Origin: Alphaproteobacteria bacterium
Lineage (GTDB): Bacteria > Pseudomonadota > Alphaproteobacteria > Micavibrionales > Micavibrionaceae
DNA length: 64,000 bases
NCBI GenBank assembly: GCA_018000295.1
Contig: JAGNKE010000002.1
Coordinates: 151,501-215,500, forward strand
Direction of reading: 5' to 3'
Each line of letters opens with the position of its first letter. Position 1 is the first letter of the stretch. Under the pieces are notes generated by a model. It made no database searches. It had not been told where the DNA came from and saw nothing but the letters and a program-made list of their open reading frames with translations. Positions 62,196 to 64,000 of this stretch are shown here, one piece after another. A program made the translations under genes and the position numbers.

Positions 62196-62362
62196 CACAC
62201 CTTCAAGTCGCGTTCTGATTACCACGCCGTAAAGGCAAAAGGCCAGAAAAATAAGCGCAGGAAGACAACATAATTGCATATAAAAAAACACGCCATAACA
62301 ATTATTTATATACTTTTCATATTTCTAGTCGCCGCGTATTGTTTTATGGAATTTTGCACAAA

Positions 62363-62387
62363 AAATCCCCGCGCCTGGCGGGGATTT
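62363..62387 (-). terminator. Terminator after hpf
   Basis: AAATCCCCGC at 62363-62372 pairs with GCGGGGATTT at 62378-62387 over a 5-nt loop. It lies 22 nt beyond the hpf stop. A short T-rich stretch follows on the minus strand. It implies that the ptsN-like gene needs its own promoter or reads through. Confidence 0.75.
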
Positions 62388-62409
62388 CAAAAAAACAAAA
62401 GGCCTGTTT

Positions 62410-63024
62410 CTACTGCGGGTCCACCCAACCCACATTCCCGTCATTCCGCAGATAGACCATGTTCAGCCGGTTACTGCTCGCATTGCGGAACAAGAGCGCA
62501 TTGCGGTCCGCCAGTTCCATCCGCATCACGGCATCGGAGACCGACAGGGTTTCTATATCGGCGGAGATTTCCGCCACGACGACCGGATCGTCCCCCTGCG
62601 GCACCCCGTCATCCGGTATCTCTGCATTGTCCTGCTCAGGCGTTTCCAACCCGCCATTCACAGCCAGCGTATAATAGCGCGCCTTCATCATTTCTTCTTC
62701 CGGCGTTTTGTTGCGCCGCGCATGGTGATCGCGCAGCTGCCGCTTGTAGCGCCGCAGCCGTTTGGCAGCCTTTTCCGAGGCCGAATCGAACGCCAGATAA
62801 GGGTCGTTTTCTGTGGCCTCTGTGATCACCATGATATTCTTGGAAACACGCATGGAGATATGCACCCGGAAAAGCCCGCTCCCGTGCCCCTCGCGGGAAA
62901 ACGTCACGGTCGCGTCGGTCGCGTGGTTGAAATACTTCTGGTCGATATCCGCCAGCTTGTCGGTGACATGCGTACGCAGCGCATCGCCGATATCAATTTG
63001 TTTGCCTTGAACGGTCATTTCCAT
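62410..63024 (-). CDS. hpf: Ribosome hibernation promoting factor (long form)
   Basis: HPF dimerises and inactivates 70S ribosomes in stationary phase. The 204-residue protein is the long form. The N-terminal domain (about 1-105) starts M-E-M-T-V-Q-G-K-Q-I-D-I-G-D-A-L-R-T-H-V and has the basic A-A-K-R-L-R-R-Y-K-R-Q-L. A linker follows, then the C-terminal dimerisation domain with N-R-L-N-M-V-Y-L-R-N-D-G-N-V-G-W. GAGG lies ahead of the ATG. It is downstream of rpoN with about 205 nt between. Confidence 0.95.
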   Translation of the reverse strand: MEMTVQGKQIDIGDALRTHVTDKLADIDQKYFNHATDATVTFSREGHGSGLFRVHISMRVSKNIMVITEATENDPYLAFDSASEKAAKRLRRYKRQLRDHHARRNKTPEEEMMKARYYTLAVNGGLETPEQDNAEIPDDGVPQGDDPVVVAEISADIETLSVSDAVMRMELADRNALLFRNASSNRLNMVYLRNDGNVGWVDPQ

Positions 63025-63229
63025 GGGGAGTTACCTCGCTCGTTGGGGTGTGGAGAGGGTTTTTAGCAACACGGACCCGCACACATCAAGGCGGTTTCGT
63101 GTCTGCCGGGGAAAAATTCTTCTGGACGCACGAACCGGAAAAGCCTCTGAAAGACCGCACGGTTCGAAGACGTCATCGGGAATGAACATACTTTAAAAAT
63201 AGCACAAACCACAGCGTTGATAAAAATAT

Positions 63230-64000
63230 TTATTCCTGTTTATGGGCCATTCGGGCCTTTTTGACCCGCCTCCGCTGCACCGATGACCCGATTCCCATCG
63301 CCTCGCGGTATTTGGCGACCGTCCGCCGCGCCAGATCAATCCCCTCTTTCTTCAAAAGGGCGACGACCGCATCGTCCGACAAAACATCCTCTGCCAATTC
63401 CTGATCGATCAAGGCTTTGATTCGCGCCTTCACCGCCTCGGCGGAATGCACACTGCCATCCTCAGAGGTCAAAGCCGTGGTAAAGAAATATTTCAACTCG
63501 AACAGCCCTCGCGGCGTACCGATATATTTATTCGTCGTCACCCGCGAAACTGTGCTCTCGTGCATACTGATCTTCTCAGCCACATCGCGCAGGGTCAAAG
63601 GCCGCAAAAACTCGATCCCGTAATTGAAGAATGCGTCCTGCTCCTCGACGATCACGCTGGCCACCTTCAAAATCGTCTGCGCCCGCTGGTCCAGCGCCCG
63701 CACCAGCCAGTTCGCCGAAGCCATCTGGTTGCTCAGATACTCCTTGTCCTTCTTGCTGCCCGCCGCTTGCGAAACCTGAGTATAGTATTCCTGATTGATC
63801 AATACACGCGGCAAGGTCTCATGGTTCAGTTCCACGCGCCATCCGCCGCCGATATGCTTGGGCAGCCGCCGCATGAGAACGTCGGGAATCGCCGTCTGCA
63901 CCACCAGATTCTCGAACAAGCTCGCCGGCTTGGGGTTCAGCGCCTTGACCTCCTCCACCATATCCATCAGATAGGCCGAATTAACCCCGCAGATTTTGCC
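63230..64000 (-). CDS. rpoN: RNA polymerase sigma-54 factor, C-terminal part
   Basis: Sigma-54 directs polymerase to -24/-12 promoters with an enhancer-binding ATPase. The frame continues beyond the window edge; 256 residues are visible. The DNA-binding helix-turn-helix is in D-V-A-E-K-I-S-M-H-E-S-T-V-S-R-V-T-T-N-K-Y and the RpoN box is A-R-R-T-V-A-K-Y-R-E near the C-terminus, followed by a basic tail. The neighbours hpf and ptsN confirm the assignment. Confidence 0.97.
   Translation of the reverse strand, partial: GKICGVNSAYLMDMVEEVKALNPKPASLFENLVVQTAIPDVLMRRLPKHIGGGWRVELNHETLPRVLINQEYYTQVSQAAGSKKDKEYLSNQMASANWLVRALDQRAQTILKVASVIVEEQDAFFNYGIEFLRPLTLRDVAEKISMHESTVSRVTTNKYIGTPRGLFELKYFFTTALTSEDGSVHSAEAVKARIKALIDQELAEDVLSDDAVVALLKKEGIDLARRTVAKYREAMGIGSSVQRRRVKKARMAHKQE

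Overview
The window is a dense, mostly chromosomal-core stretch of an alphaproteobacterium. The placement rests on gene order and gene families: aroA-cmk-rpsA-ihfB-lapA-pyrF-trpF-trpB-trpA-accD-folC, chvI-chvG-rapZ, ahcY-divL-tsaE-murU-addB-addA with trxA facing it, rpoN-hpf-ptsN, an NDUFA9-type complex I protein, a CHCC zinc finger protein of the NDUFS6 type, and an Hsp20-DUF1150 pair. Base composition looks moderately GC-rich by eye. The lineage below class cannot be fixed from the sequence alone. No phage, IS transposase, CRISPR array or rRNA was seen.

Layout. 1-4.2 kb: the start of a small membrane protein, tRNA-Ser(GGA), a hydrolase and two glycosyltransferases (GT4, GT9). 4.2-9.8 kb: an ArsR-type regulator, an SDR, gmk, an unknown protein, rsmA, surA and an NDUFA9-like protein. 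9.9-20.3 kb: a DUF1223 protein, a UvrD/PcrA helicase, a diguanylate cyclase, comM, a GNAT enzyme and several uncharacterised proteins. At 20.27-20.46 kb lies a 191-bp element with 35-36 bp terminal inverted repeats and a row of short hairpins inside. 20.5-31.2 kb: hinT, panD, a D,D-carboxypeptidase, trxA, addA, addB, murU-like and tsaE. 31.2-35.9 kb: a DivL-type kinase homolog with Tyr at the phospho-acceptor position, ahcY, and a 48-residue small gene with a structured leader. 35.9-42.7 kb: a PTS Enzyme I-like protein, rapZ, chvG, chvI, folC. 42.7-53.4 kb: accD, the trp/pyrF genes, ihfB, rpsA, cmk, aroA. 53.5-64 kb: a GGDEF/EAL protein, a methyltransferase, dihydroorotase, folE, cysS, hsp20, DUF1150, a ptsN relative, hpf and the 3' part of rpoN.

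The most interesting theme is a remodelled nitrogen-type PTS (PTS-Ntr). The EIIA-Ntr gene in its canonical rpoN-hpf neighbourhood has Asp where the phosphorylated His should be. RapZ has Met instead of the Walker A Lys. The hprK, EIIA and HPr genes that usually accompany chvIG are absent. Next to rapZ sits a divergent Enzyme I-like protein that keeps its catalytic His and PEP-binding residues. Other points of interest are the 191-bp structured inverted-repeat element, a GyrI-like ligand-binding gene translationally coupled between trpB and trpA, and the isolated small-protein transcription unit at 35.6-35.9 kb. All enzymes and motifs named here were assigned by reading the translated sequence; no database search was run.
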